Assembly (NCBI RefSeq): GCF_014633365.1
Contig: NC_068341.1
Coordinates: 20,070,339 to 20,134,338, forward strand
Direction: 5' to 3'
Source: Diospyros lotus
Taxonomy: Eukaryota > Streptophyta > Magnoliopsida > Ericales > Ebenaceae
DNA length: 64,000 nucleotides
The notes under the pieces: generated by a model
What the model was told of the DNA's origin: nothing
Databases searched by the model: none
What the model saw: only the letters and a program-made list of their open reading frames with translations
Position numbers and translations under genes: made by a program
Shown: positions 1 through 12,800 of the stretch, in pieces
Layout: every line of letters begins with the position of its first letter
How positions within the stretch are numbered: the stretch's first letter is position 1

Positions 1-2149
1 TGGTTCAAGTATGATCAATTTTTGTAATTTTTGATTTGTAATGTAATGCTATTTAAGTAGTGTTTGTTAACTAAGATATACAGTAAAAAATATTATATAT
101 GAGAAACATTTCAGATATTTGTTATTTTTAACGTATTTATTAAAATTATTTAATAATTTTTTTTAAAAAAAATTCACATGACTTCTTATCTTGATTTTTC
201 AAGATATCGTTGTTTGTCATAATATTGAGTGAACAAATTTATATTTTTTCATATAGATAGAGTGTTAAGTTGACCGTCGTATTTTAGTTTAGAGATCAAA
301 TTAATCATTAATCAGAGTCAAATAAATCATTATACATCCAGATTTGGGATCATGTTAGTTATCGTGGCACACGCCATTTGATATCATTTTAATTTTGTTT
401 GAGTGAAATATCAAATTAGTCATTGTAATTTAAAAATAATCAAATAAGTCATTATACTTTGCATTAAACTGAGGGTCATATTACTTATTATAGTAGATCA
501 AACATTTTAGTTCCATTATCGATATCAATTATATCACTGACCAAACCTTAGTTCATATCTCAAATATACAGAAACTACAACCTTCTGATGATTATGAATA
601 TGTGGTATTATTTAAATATTGATTTGAGTTTCCATTTAATCAAGTTGCCTTTACTCCCTTCCCTTAGATTTTGAGTTTCCATTTTTTAATTAGATTTTGA
701 TTAAGGATATAGTAAATGTCACTAATAGTATTAAAACGATATATATCATAATAGTTAACATAACTCTATATATAAAAATATAATATTTTATTTAATTATT
801 TTTAAAATATAACAATCAATTTGACATAAAAAAACATGATACAACGACCTTTTGATATTTTATCAAATAAAGCTTAAATAAAGTTTAACAACGTCAGGGC
901 AATGTTCATGACAATAGCTATCAGTATGTAATCTGGAATCTTAAAGTTTATTAATTTATATATCTCTTTATAAAATATAGTAATGCAATTTAACCTAAAA
1001 ATAAAATAAAATAAAATGAAAAATTTGACATTTAGCCATTTTATATCTAATTTTTTGTATATTTTATTTACTTAGCCCTCAGCTCTCTACCATTTTAAAT
1101 CCACAGCCACGATACCAAAATAGGGTCAAAGTCAAAAATTGAAGGAAATGTAAAAGTCATTACATCGATCGGCGGGGATAATCTAGCATAAATTGCGGGT
1201 TGGTGATCCAAACCCCTCAGTGGAACCCACTGATCGACGGTGGGGCCGCCACCATCACGAGGTGAGCGTCAACCAAACGTGGTGGCTTACCAACCGTATC
1301 AAAAGAACGCCTTCCCACTGCATTCTTCTCGGTTTTTGGGCCGGGGGGCTTCTTTTGTAATTTCAAGATATATTTTCTCTGAAGGCAAGCAAGAAAAAGA
1401 AGGGAAGGTAAATGATGACGTGGTTTTAAAATAAATAAATTAACTTAAATAAGGTGGTTTAAAATATCTTTATAACTTATTTTTAAATACTTTATTTGTT
1501 GAATACAATGAATCGAATTAAACATTTAAATAATATTAATTAAAAATTTAATACATTTTCTAAAGTGAGATTATACATAGCATTCAAGATTTCTATTCTT
1601 TTTATTTTTATTTTTATATATTTGATGATGCATTTATAATTATTGTTGTCAAAATTGCAAGCTAACCAGAGATTGTATGGTGACAATTATGCATTATAAA
1701 AATGAGATTTTATCTACCAAAAATGACAATTATGAAATAATAATAATAAAAAAAAGCATACTTATACTATACTGGTCTCAATTTATATGTAATTGTAATT
1801 GGGATATAACTTGATTAAATTAAAAAAAGAAAAATTAATATTCAAATTCAATAATCCAAACATATAAAATTTATTTATTATTATTATTATTTAAATTAAA
1901 GGTGCATAAATATAAATATGAAGGAGCGAGCGGCAACAAAGAAAGTAATATTATGGTGGGGAGGAATGCGAAAAAAAAAAAAAAAAGGAGATCTGATCTA
2001 ATCGCCTACAATAAGAAAAGCAAAGCAAGTCTAATCTAATCGCACGAACTTGGGAAAATTACGGAAAAGCCCTCGATTGCAGCCAGCACTCTGTTTGTTT
2101 GTTTGTTTCGCCCGCCCCCGCCCAGCCTAAATTAAATTAAATGGCATTT
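1..2149. other. AT-rich upstream intergenic DNA
   Basis: No gene is visible here. The stretch is AT-rich with many short A and T runs. A phrase of the type 'caaattagtcattgtaa' recurs between about 290 and 480, which suggests an old repeat. The block at about 120-220 resembles one at about 21540-21640 upstream of the second gene; this may be residual promoter-distal homology of the duplicated unit or a shared repeat. The GC-richer patch at 1160-1340 has a short open frame but no recognisable protein. Confidence 0.6.
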
Positions 2150-2228
2150 CAACTTCTAGAAAAGAAGAAAACATTGAATGAAGGAACCAACCAACGAATG
2201 CATATTAATATTAATATTATTATAAATA
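2150..2228 (+). promoter_or_regulatory. Candidate core promoter of gene 1
   Basis: TATAAATA occurs at 2221-2228, about 50 bp before the point (about 2275) where similarity to the second gene's 5' UTR becomes obvious, so it is well placed for a TATA box. Upstream, CAACTTCTAGAA (from 2150) contains TTC-TA-GAA, the two-unit form of a plant heat-shock element. CAACTTCTAGA is also present before gene 2 at 22240. Shared position supports a promoter role; the heat-shock reading is inference. Confidence 0.4.
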
Positions 2229-2274
2229 TAAAATAATAATAAATTTAAAGAGTTTAATAATTGGGTTTTAAGAA

Positions 2275-2868
2275 ATTGGAAATGTCTTTGGGATGTCTAC
2301 CCTCGAAACGTTTCGTGATCAGCGATTCAGGCGATTTTCTTTCTTTCTTTCTTTATTTCTTTCTTTCTTTCTTCTTCTCAGACTGCCTGCCTCTGCCTTT
2401 TCTTTTCTCTTTTCCTCTTCTTTGACTCTGTACTTGCGGACGCCACCTCCATCTTCAATCCCACTGCTTCTTCTCTTCGATTTTCATGTTTTCTTGATTC
2501 TCTCTCCCTTCGCCGACCGCAGACCACCGTCGCAGCCGCTCTCCGCCCGCCACCGCTGCAGCCTCTCTTGGAAACACTGCGCCCAAGCAGCTTTGGTCTG
2601 AGTCCGAGAGGCTGAAGATTCTGGTCGCGAAAGAGGCGCTAGGGTTCCAGCTCGGTTGGTGTTGGTTGGACTTCTTGAGCCAGTGGCAGATCTGTAAAAT
2701 TCCAGCAGTGGAAGTGGAGCGGCGGTGGAGTGGGGATTTGGCGAGAAGGTGTGAAGGTTGATGGTGTACTACGGAGCAGCCTGTGGTCGTCGTCGTGGTT
2801 GATGATGACCGGAACTCCTCAGAGCAATCGCAGCGGGTGGTGGCGTGCCGGTAAATCTCTCACATGGA
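2275..2868 (+). other. 5' UTR of gene 1
   Basis: From TTGGAAATGTCT onward this stretch aligns by eye with 22316-22905 before gene 2, with no conserved reading frame, as expected of a duplicated leader. It contains a CTTT microsatellite (about 2331-2372), CT-rich tracts and a 102-codon open frame at 2293-2601 that is not conserved in the paralogue, so I treat that frame as chance. The transcription start is not defined by sequence alone. Confidence 0.6.
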
Positions 2869-3661
2869 ATGGCAGATCTTGTTAGCTACGGGAATGCTGA
2901 CCGTGATATCGAGCAGGTGCGTTGTATCCATACGTCTATATGACGTGTTGATAGCAATTTTGTTAATTTTCAGCTCATTTGCTTCACTTGGATCTCGCTC
3001 GGATGCCAATACAGCAATCTTTCGTCCCAAGTATTTTTGCTTTCTATTTTTGAGGTTTGGTTTTTGGTACATGCGTTTAATAAAGTTGGGAACTATTGGA
3101 CTGTGCATTCTGTACGGTTTGGTATCACTGATTGGCACTGAGAATAGTTATCCCTCTAATTCGCTTTATGTCTTTGCGATTTTGTCTCTGTGAGAGATAA
3201 ATGTGACGAAAATATGTCCATTCGTTTGATATCGGCCTACAAGCATATTTGGTTCTTAGAAAAATGGCAAAGTAGATGATGCAGGTTGCGATGGATGACA
3301 GCTTGAGCTGTGGCTTTGCACCTGGGCCTGTTCACTTGTCAGAAGAAAGGGCGAAGAAAGTTCTTTGGTTGCGAGATTATTTATTTCCTGATGTCTGAAT
3401 TAGTGGATTCTGTGTGGTTACATGCATTTGTTTCTTCCAGAAAATATTGTCTTGAAGCAAATGCCTGACTTCATATCTGGAATTTAGTTTTGTTAATTTT
3501 ATTGTTTTTTCCTCTGTAAGTAAATTAATGTGTTTTAACACAGGAACGACTGTTCTCAGATTGTAAATGGATTGGATGTTCTGTTTTTTTAGCAATCATG
3601 TTGGAGTTAATGCTGCTGTTTTCTGATTAATTGATGGTTGTTTTCGATGTTCTCTCTCCTC

Positions 3662-3701
<40 letters not shown>

Positions 3702-3716
3702 TTCTCTTTATTTTTC

Positions 3717-3752
<36 letters not shown>

Positions 3753-3826
3753 TTATCACATATCTGTCTGCAATGTGCTTGTTTGTAAAATGTTATCTCC
3801 TTGTTTTTCCTTGTTGCAGGCCTTAG
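2864..3826 (+). other. Conserved overlapping upstream ORF, gene 1
   Basis: An ATG at 2864 lies 5 nt before the main ATG at 2869, in another frame. In the spliced mRNA (2864-2916 joined to 3820-3826) it would encode 19 residues and stop at TAG in exon 2, overlapping the main start. The main ATG has G at -3 and G at +4, a stronger context than the upstream one (C at -3). The same ATGGAATGG arrangement is kept in gene 2 at 22901. This geometry could reduce main-frame initiation; function is inferred. Confidence 0.45.
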
Positions 3827-6800
3827 TTGCTCTCAAGAAGGGTGCTCAACTGCTTAAATATGGTCGTAAAGGAAAGCCCAAGTTTTGCCCATTTAGACTT
3901 TCTAATGTAAGTAAAATGCTTAGTCCCCCCCCCCAAAAAAAAAAATCTTGGAGTTCTGGCTTTTCATATGTTGATCACTTGGGCTTGTGATTAGATGAGT
4001 TGGTCTTGGTCTGCATAGCCTCATTCTCCCATAAATATAGCCTTCTCTTCTAAGCAATATTCCCATCTTCATGCCAACATTCTTCTCTTTCCCTCCTCTC
4101 TCATCCATTCCGCCATGATGCGATCTAGTGCCATTTGAACAACCACCACACTTCCTGAAAAGTTTCTCATTAAATCAATTAGCTAGAATAATCCTCAGAT
4201 TGTTTGAGACTCAGTTGATGAGTTGACTCAGTTGACAAGATTTAGTTGTCTTGGGTTGTCCACCAATGGTCTTCGCTCCTATTTGAATATTGTTAATTTG
4301 TCTGAAATCTTATCTACACTGTTATGTTTAAGGGGTTTGGTTGAACGTGCAACCACATTAGCAAGGATGATCTTGGTTGAAGTTGTTTCAGGATATAGTT
4401 CCTCTCATTGGTAGTTATTCTAATGTCAAAAAGGGTTACTAATATATGTACATTGTTATAAGAGATGACAAATCCACTAGCAATTTGTGAACTGGTATGC
4501 ACCTTCTGGAATGTGGTATGCTTTTCTTTGAGAAATGTGAATCTAGCCATTTTTTTGGAGAGGAAAAAACATTGAATGGTAACTTAAATCTGGGAAGTTT
4601 AAAGTGGCAACAAACTACGAAATGGTTGACCATCATTTTTCTAGAAATATGATTTTTTAGGTGATTAATTTTAAGACAAATAAACTAGTATTTGTTTTTA
4701 TTTGACATTCTGTTGTTAGAGGAAAATTATTATTTTTTAGTTTAATTCTAATCTGTCAAATAGAATCGTGTTCTAGAACATGTACCCATCACTTTCTCGT
4801 TTCTGTTGGGCTTTTCACAGTTGCCAGTATTCCAGGCACCATAAGTATAATTAACCATCTATCTTTGTGTGACAAGGCAATTTTGACAGGGATAACAAAG
4901 AAAAAAAAAAAGAAGAATTTTTGTGGCATGAGACTCATCCTTGAATATTCTGAAGTACTTGTTCATGTGCTGTGTGTTTGACCACCTACCTTTACACTGT
5001 GATTTCTTGCTGTTTTGGTATTTCTTTTGATTAATTGGAATGTAAGATGTACATTTTAGATTTGCTTTGTATTTAAAGTATTACTGACTCACCTTTTATC
5101 CATAACCCATAGGATGAATCATGTTTGATCTGGATTTCTAGTACTGGTGAAAAAAGCTTGAAGTTAGCATCAGTTTCGAGAATCATTCCTGGACAAAGAA
5201 CTGTGAGGATTTTTTGCTTTTAATTTATCATTTATTTTTCTCTTTGCTTTTAACTATGATTATTTTTTTGGGTTAATTGCCCCAGACTCCCTGTGGTTGA
5301 GATCATTTACGCAGAGACGCCCCATGGTTTATTTTTGTCCATGGAGGTCCCTGTGGTTTTATTTTTTTGCTCGGTCATCCTTCTACTAGTTTCTGGCACA
5401 GACAGCATTAATTAAAATCAAATTAAGTCAAATTTCACTAACCTTCTTCTAATATCTCTCTAATTCTAAAAAATTAAAAAAAAGAAGAGCAGAATATTGC
5501 CGGGTTACTTCGCTAGAACTCATAGTAGGGTCCAGCAATGGATCTGGAAAATACACTGCAATCAAACTGTTAATTCTGGTGAGAAATCAGAACTTGCTAA
5601 TCCAACTGCGTGCAGAAACAAGTGATTTCAAATGAACCTATCACCCGATGCTATATAATCACAATGCATTGATAGAATCCAAGACGACTACAATTATCTT
5701 GTTTGGGAATGCTTAGACAATGATTTTCCAATCTTACCAACTTCTAGAAGAGTCTTGATTTAGCGGTTTCTATCAGTACAAGTGATATAGAAAGAAAGAT
5801 AGATGCAACGAGTGACAGAGAATTCCAGCACAGAGAAACCTGAAGAGAGATTAGATGAAGATGATGTAGAAAACTGAGAGAACAGGACAACCTTCCTAGA
5901 TCACTTAAGAGAGGAAATTACCCTTTTCTAAGGCTGGAAAACCTAGTTGAAAGAACTCCTCAAAATCAAAAGGAAACTGGTTCCATCACCCATTGCCCTT
6001 TGCTGGGTTCCAATGATTGAACCCAGAGATGTTCTATTCTACCTCTTATTTATTGTAATTGGAGAGAAATAAGATAAAATTGGTTATATTTGGCTTAATT
6101 TGATTTTATTCGGCTCTGTTTATGTTAAAAATTAACAGAAGGGGTGTTCGGGAAAAAAAGGTAAACCACAGGGATCTCGGGGAAAACAAAAACCATAGGG
6201 GGTTTCCATGCAAATGATCCAAACCACGGGTTTTGGGGGCAACCTATCCTTTCTTTTCTACCATTTGTTCATATTGCAAATTATTTTAGCACTTGCATCT
6301 TCCTGGCTTTAACTTTCCTTTGCCTAGGCAAACAAATCATGCAACTAAAGCTTTTTCTTTTTTTATTCCCCTTCATTGATTTAATTGTACTTCCAGGCTG
6401 TTTTCAGGCGGTATCTGCGTCCTGAAAAGGACTACTTATCCTTTTCTCTTATTTATAACAACGGAAAGCGGTCCCTTGATCTGGTTGGTGATAAATACAA
6501 AGTTTTCTCCTTAATAGCACGCAAGTTCTTTTGAATTGTTTGTTTTCTGCTAAAATTGCAAACATCGTGACACTTATAATTGTGTAGATCTGCAAGGACA
6601 AAGTTGAAGCAGAGGTGTGGATTACAGGTCTCAAAGCATTAATATCTTCTGGCCAAGTTGGGCGCGCAAAAATTGATGGATGGAATGATGGAGATCTCTA
6701 CTTTGAAGTAAGTCTACCTCCATGGGATTTCTTTTGATAATTTTCTTATTTATGCCGTATAAGTGCATGATTTACCAATTTTCTCTGTACTTACAGCTGC

Positions 6801-9800
6801 CTGACTGCTAAATTAAGAATTTTTTAACTTTTCCTGTGACAAGTATAGTACTTGGTTATTTTACAATAAGCTTTCATGTTTGGTGCTGTGAAAGGCTTTT
6901 ATGTAGTTCATTGAGAAAATAGAGCTATTTTTAGAGATCCTGTTGGTTCCAATTTGTTGTTTTAAAATGGGAAGGTCTTAATATGCTGAGCGCCAGGGGT
7001 CCCTAAATATGTTAAGAGGATCATACACTTTTCCCTTGTCAACCCCATGTTTACAACTTGGAATTATTGGGGCCTTATGGACCGGCTATTTCTCAGTGTA
7101 ATCTTCTGTGCCTTGTCCCCATGCTATCTTCTGCTTTTGATTTACTACAATGTCTTCTAGGGTACATGCGTGATGCACTTGGTTTAAATAATGATAAAAT
7201 GAACATCTAAATGGTTTTTTGTTTGGCAACGCAACACCCATCTTAGAAAATGTGAAATATGAAATGATTAATGTTAAAGTTATGGGTGATGTAAATGAGC
7301 TTATTCTCAGTGTGGGCCTTGGGGCCAAGCTTATTAGGACTCTAATAGTCAAAAAAATGAAGTTAAATCTGCAGAAGATCCCTGTTGTATTTTTTGTTTG
7401 ACAGCTCTCATTTCAATCTGTGTTTGTTGTTTTATTTTTATTTATTTATTTTCAGGGTTGGGGGGTTCACAGTAGTATTTAGGTACATATGATTGTTCTG
7501 CTTATCAAGAGTATGCTAAAAGTTATTTGCAATAAATTGTCCTTCAACATATATAATCGATTATGCTAGCCACCAAAAAACTTAATGGAACTGCTTCTGA
7601 TTATTGCTGGGTAATTGCCCTTGTGTTTTTTTTTTTTTCTTTTACTTTTTCTGGTGTTGAGAGCTTTATTGTAGATTCTTATTCTAAACTGGCTAAAGTT
7701 GGATCAGAAATGGAATACTTAGGGGTGCATTTTCTGATTCTCATTTTCTTGCTGTACTATCAGAACCTTATTGTGGCTGACGTGGTGATTTCAGGATAAT
7801 AGAGATCTAGCATCAAATAGTCAAAGTGACAGTTCTATTAGTGCTACACGAGATATTAGCTCTCCAGAGGTTTCTGTAAGTTCCAACACAAATACTTCTC
7901 CCAAAAGCTATTTGCCTGAGAACCCTGCAGAGGCCGAAAGGTCACATGTAGCTTTGGACCAAGCAAACATGCAAGTAAAAGGATCTGGTTCAGATGCTTT
8001 TCGAGTTAGTGTATCTAGTGCCCCCAGCACATCCAGTCATGGTTCTGCTCCAGATGATTGTGATGCTTTAGGGGATGTATATATATGGGGTGAGGTTATA
8101 TGTGATAATCTTGTCAAGGTGGGGGCTGATAAAAATGCTGATCTTCTGAGCACAAGAGCTGACTTACTTCTTCCAAGGCCGTTAGAGTCCAATGTAGTTT
8201 TGGATGTGCATCATATAGCCTGTGGAGTTAAGCATGCTGCCCTTGTCACAAGGCAAGGTGAAGTTTTCACCTGGGGTGAAGAGTCTGGAGGACGGCTTGG
8301 TCATGGTTTTGGTAAAGACGTTATGCAGCCCTGTTTAGTTGAATCCTTAGCATTTTTCTCTGTTGATTTTGTTGCATGTGGAGAGTTTCACACATGTGCT
8401 GTTACAATGGCTGGTGAACTTTATACATGGGGTGATGGCACACATAATGCTGGACTTCTTGGTCATGGCACTGATGTGAGTCACTGGATTCCAAAAAGAA
8501 TTTCTGGTCCTCTTGAGGGACTTCAAGTTGCTATGGTAACTTGCGGTCCATGGCACACGGCCTTGGTGACATCAACAGGTCAGCTTTTTACATTTGGCGA
8601 TGGAACTTTTGGTGTCTTGGGCCATGGAGACCGGGAAAATGTTTCATATCCAAGAGAGGTAGAATCTCTGTCTGGGTTGAGGACAATTGCTGTGGCATGT
8701 GGGGTATGGCATACAGCTGCTGTTGTGGAGGTTATTGTTACACAGTCTAGTGCAAGTGTTTCATTTGGTAAATTGTTTACATGGGGGGATGGAGATAAAA
8801 ATCGCCTCGGACATGGGGACAAGGAACCCCGACTTAAACCTACATGTGTGCCGGCACTTATTGATTACAATTTTCATAAAATTGCTTGTGGGCATAGTTT
8901 AACGGTTGGCTTGACCACTTCTGGACGGGTTTTTACAATGGGAAGCACTGTTTATGGTCAGTTAGGTAATCCACAGTCTGATGGAAAGGTACCTTGTTTG
9001 GTGGAAGATAAACGTGTTGGAGAGTCCATAGAAGAGATTGCATGTGGTGCATATCATGTGGCAGTATTAACATCCAGGAATGAGGTATATACATGGGGAA
9101 AAGGAGCTAATGGGAGGCTAGGTCATGGAGATATCGAAGATCGGAAAACACCAACTCTGGTTGAAGCTTTGAAGGATAGGCATGTCAAATTTATTGCCTG
9201 TGGCTCAAACTACACCACAGCTATATGTCTTCACAAATGGGTTTCTGGTGCTGAGCAGTCTCAGTGCTCAGCTTGTAGACAGGCTTTTGGATTTACTCGG
9301 AAGAGGCACAACTGCTACAATTGTGGACTTGTACATTGCCATTCATGTAGTTCTAGAAAAGCAGTAAGAGCTGCCTTGGCTCCTAATCCTAGCAAACCAT
9401 ATCGTGTTTGTGATTCCTGTTTTACAAAACTCAGCAAGGTGGCAGAAGCTGCTGCTAGTAATAGGAGAAATGCCATGCCACGCCTTTCAGGTGAAAACAA
9501 GGACAGGATAGACAAGGCTGAGATAAGATTGTCCAGGTCAGCAGTGCCTTCAAATGCTGACTTGATTAAACAGCTGGATAATAAAGCTGTGAAACAAGGA
9601 AAGAAACCTGATGCGTTCTCACTGGGTAGACCCTATCAAGCACCCTCTTTATTACAGCTGAAAGATGTGGTTATTTCTACTGCTGTTGATTTGCGTCGAA
9701 CAGTTCCTAAACCAGCTCTTACACCGTCTGCTGTTAGTTCCCGGTCTGTCTCTCCATTCTCTAGGAAACCTAGCCCACCTCGTTCAGCAACGCCTGTCCC

Positions 9801-12800
9801 TACAACAACGGGACTTTCCTTCTCCAAAAGTGTTACTGATAGTTTGAAGAAAACAAATGAACTTTTGAATCAAGAAGTTCAGAGACTACGATCACAGGTA
9901 CTTATTGTTGCTCTTTTTATTTTTAGGGAGTTTGATGTTCAAATTGACCTTCTATGTTGTTAATCATGGTGATGGTGTAGGTTGAGAGCCTGCGACATCG
10001 GTGTGAACTTCAAGAGTTGGAGCTTCAAAAATCAACAAAGAAAACTCAGGATGCTATGGCACTTGCTGCAGAAGAATCTGCTAAATCTAAAGCTGCGAAA
10101 GAAGTGATAAAGTCACTTACAGCACAGGTTATATGCTGGTCTACATATACCCCTTGCTTTTCTAGAATCTTATTTTATAGGAAACTGTTCCCTGACCTAT
10201 TATATGTGTCACATTGTGGTATAAGTTAAGGGATATGGGTACCTACCATATAATATGGAAATGCTTGATACTCATATTATTTATGTTTTTGTACGTGTCC
10301 AATTTTGATCTATGTTTGGGTTGGGCACTTTGTTGATGAAGCAATTTTTTATCAATACATTGCTATCTCCCCCAAAGCTGGGTTCCCTTCCTCCTTGGTT
10401 CCTGAGAGTCCAATCTTATAATTTTTTTAATTATGGGAATTATGTGTTTAGGTTGCAGGGTTTTTCTTTTCATCTCACTTCCAAGTTCATATTGCTAAAT
10501 ACTCTTTAGCTTCTTCTGCATAGGTTGCTTTGTGAATTTACTTTCTCGTTTTAGGTGAGCGCATGGATGTTATCATGTTGGATTAATAAGTTTCTTTTTG
10601 GATATTGCAGCTTAAAGATATGGCTGAGAGGCTGCCACCTGGGGTCTACAATGCAGATAGCATGAGGGGAATTTACCCATCCAATGGGTTTGAGCCAAAT
10701 GGCATTCACAACCCTGATGCAAATGGAGAGTACCATTCTAATTTTTTCAACAGCTCTGACTTGGCTTCCTCTATGGGAGCAGACCCCGCACCAGTAAATG
10801 GAATGCTTAGCCCTGGTGAATTGTCTAAGGACTCGCTTGGAGGCAGTGAGACAAATACACATGATCAGAAGGAGGGGGTTTTGAACCCTAGTAGGGATGG
10901 CCATCCAGAGTTTAGACTTCCAAATGGTAGTGTAGGAGGTGACGTCTCAGAGGTTGCACCAGAAAACACAGGGCCTAGATTAATTCAAGATGACAATGCT
11001 AGTACGAGATCTAATGATTCGACATTAACTGGAAACATTGGTCATGTTGAGGCTGAATGGATTGAGCAGTATGAGCCTGGTGTGTACATAACACTTGTGG
11101 CCCTCAGGGATGGAACTAGAGATCTGAAACGTGTGCGCTTCAGGTATTTGATTTATTTCCCAACTCATTTAATTTTTTTCTGCACAGAAAAATTTTTACT
11201 ATACTAATATTGATGTAGTTAATATTGTAATATTCACCACTAGATTATTATAACTTGATAGAAAAATTGTTGACATAATAATAGTTGCTAATACCATAAT
11301 ATTAAAATATTAATAATATTACAATATAATCAATATCATAAATATGATGTTAAATTTAATATACCAATATAATATTTGTGCCATTGCTAATATCATAATA
11401 CTAGTGTATTATTTTACTTCTATTGATGATTTATATGAATACAACAACATACCAAGTCTTTATCCCACCATGTGGGGTTGGCTGAGCATTTTATTCATTT
11501 TTATCTATAGCCTTATCATTTGTAAAGCCCATGTAATTAATATCAAATCTAAGTGTCTCAACTAAGTGTTTCTTCGTCTTCCTTTACCTCTTTTGATTAT
11601 TCTCATAATTCATGTTTATTTTATCCAACAAGTGTTACACCAACTCTAAGCTACCTAATGTAAGCCTTCTTAGTTAGTTCCAAAACATCCTAATTTGAAG
11701 CGCGTTTGTGCTTAAGGGCTTAATTTTTCATACGTTTGTGCTTACTTTCATGTAATAATCCTTACTTTCATGCGTTTGTGTTTAAAGGCATAATGTTTCA
11801 TGCCTTGCCAACCAGTCTTATATTTATTTGATAAAACTTTTCTTTTAGCTTTGAAAGGATTCTATGTTCACATAAAATGTTGGAAGGGTTTTTCAAACAA
11901 ATATGAATTCTAGATAAATGAAAAATTGTTGGGGTGTAACCCTTTCTAATGACGTGCTACACTACTTTTGCTTATGACAAATGAGATAGAGACATTGCAT
12001 TGGTGCCTGAATGTAGTATTAAATTTATAAGCATTCTCACATTTTCATGGAAGGATGTGAGCAAAGAAGCTAATCTAAGATCATATAAATTAAATCATTG
12101 AATATTGAGATTTGGTACTTTGATAGGAAATTCTATTAAAGTGGTTGTGATGATTAGGAGAGAAATTAATATTTTGTGCCTTTAAAAGACAAGGTGGGTT
12201 GGAGAGAAGGCTAAAACATTGATAGAATCTGGATATAAACTTTAGGACTTGGGGAAGGATTGGGCAAAGAATGAAGTGGTGAATATCATGGATGAGACTT
12301 TAGAATATGGGGTAGTAGTTGTTAAGAGAATACGAGATAGGATTATTTAAGCTAAAATTGTTCTAGGAGAAGAAACTATGAATATTGTTAAGACATGCAC
12401 TACAAGTTGGGTTAGGAGCAAAATAAAGGCAAAATTTTGGGAAGATTTAGAGGAGTCAAGAGATACCTAGAGAAGAGGATCACTATAGGAGGTGACGACA
12501 TTTGGGTAAGTTTCGAGCCACGCTTATTGAATTCAATGAGCTAATGCCTTTTGATGTAGATATCAACAAGCAACAAGAGCAGCTAGACCAGATGTTTACT
12601 GTTCTTTGCCTTCAAGATGTTCGTTCAAAGCTTGAGCCTGTTAAAATGCATATTCTAGGCAACACCTCTCTTTCACCCTTGATAGAAGTCTGCCAGATTA
12701 CTTCACACTTCATCCTTTGTTGTTGATTGTGGTGATTTAGTCCCTAGAGAAAAGGTTGCCCTTGCCACAAAATTTGGATCCCATTCTTATGTAGAGGTAA

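Noticed and set aside
2293..2601. 102-codon open frame before gene 1
   Set aside because: Composition is driven by CTTT and CT repeats, and the frame is not conserved in the homologous leader of gene 2.
2864..3193. 109-codon frame starting at the upstream ATG
   Set aside because: It reads into intron 1. The family N-terminus [16 protein letters not shown] starts at 2869 and splices at 2916, so the long unspliced frame is not real.
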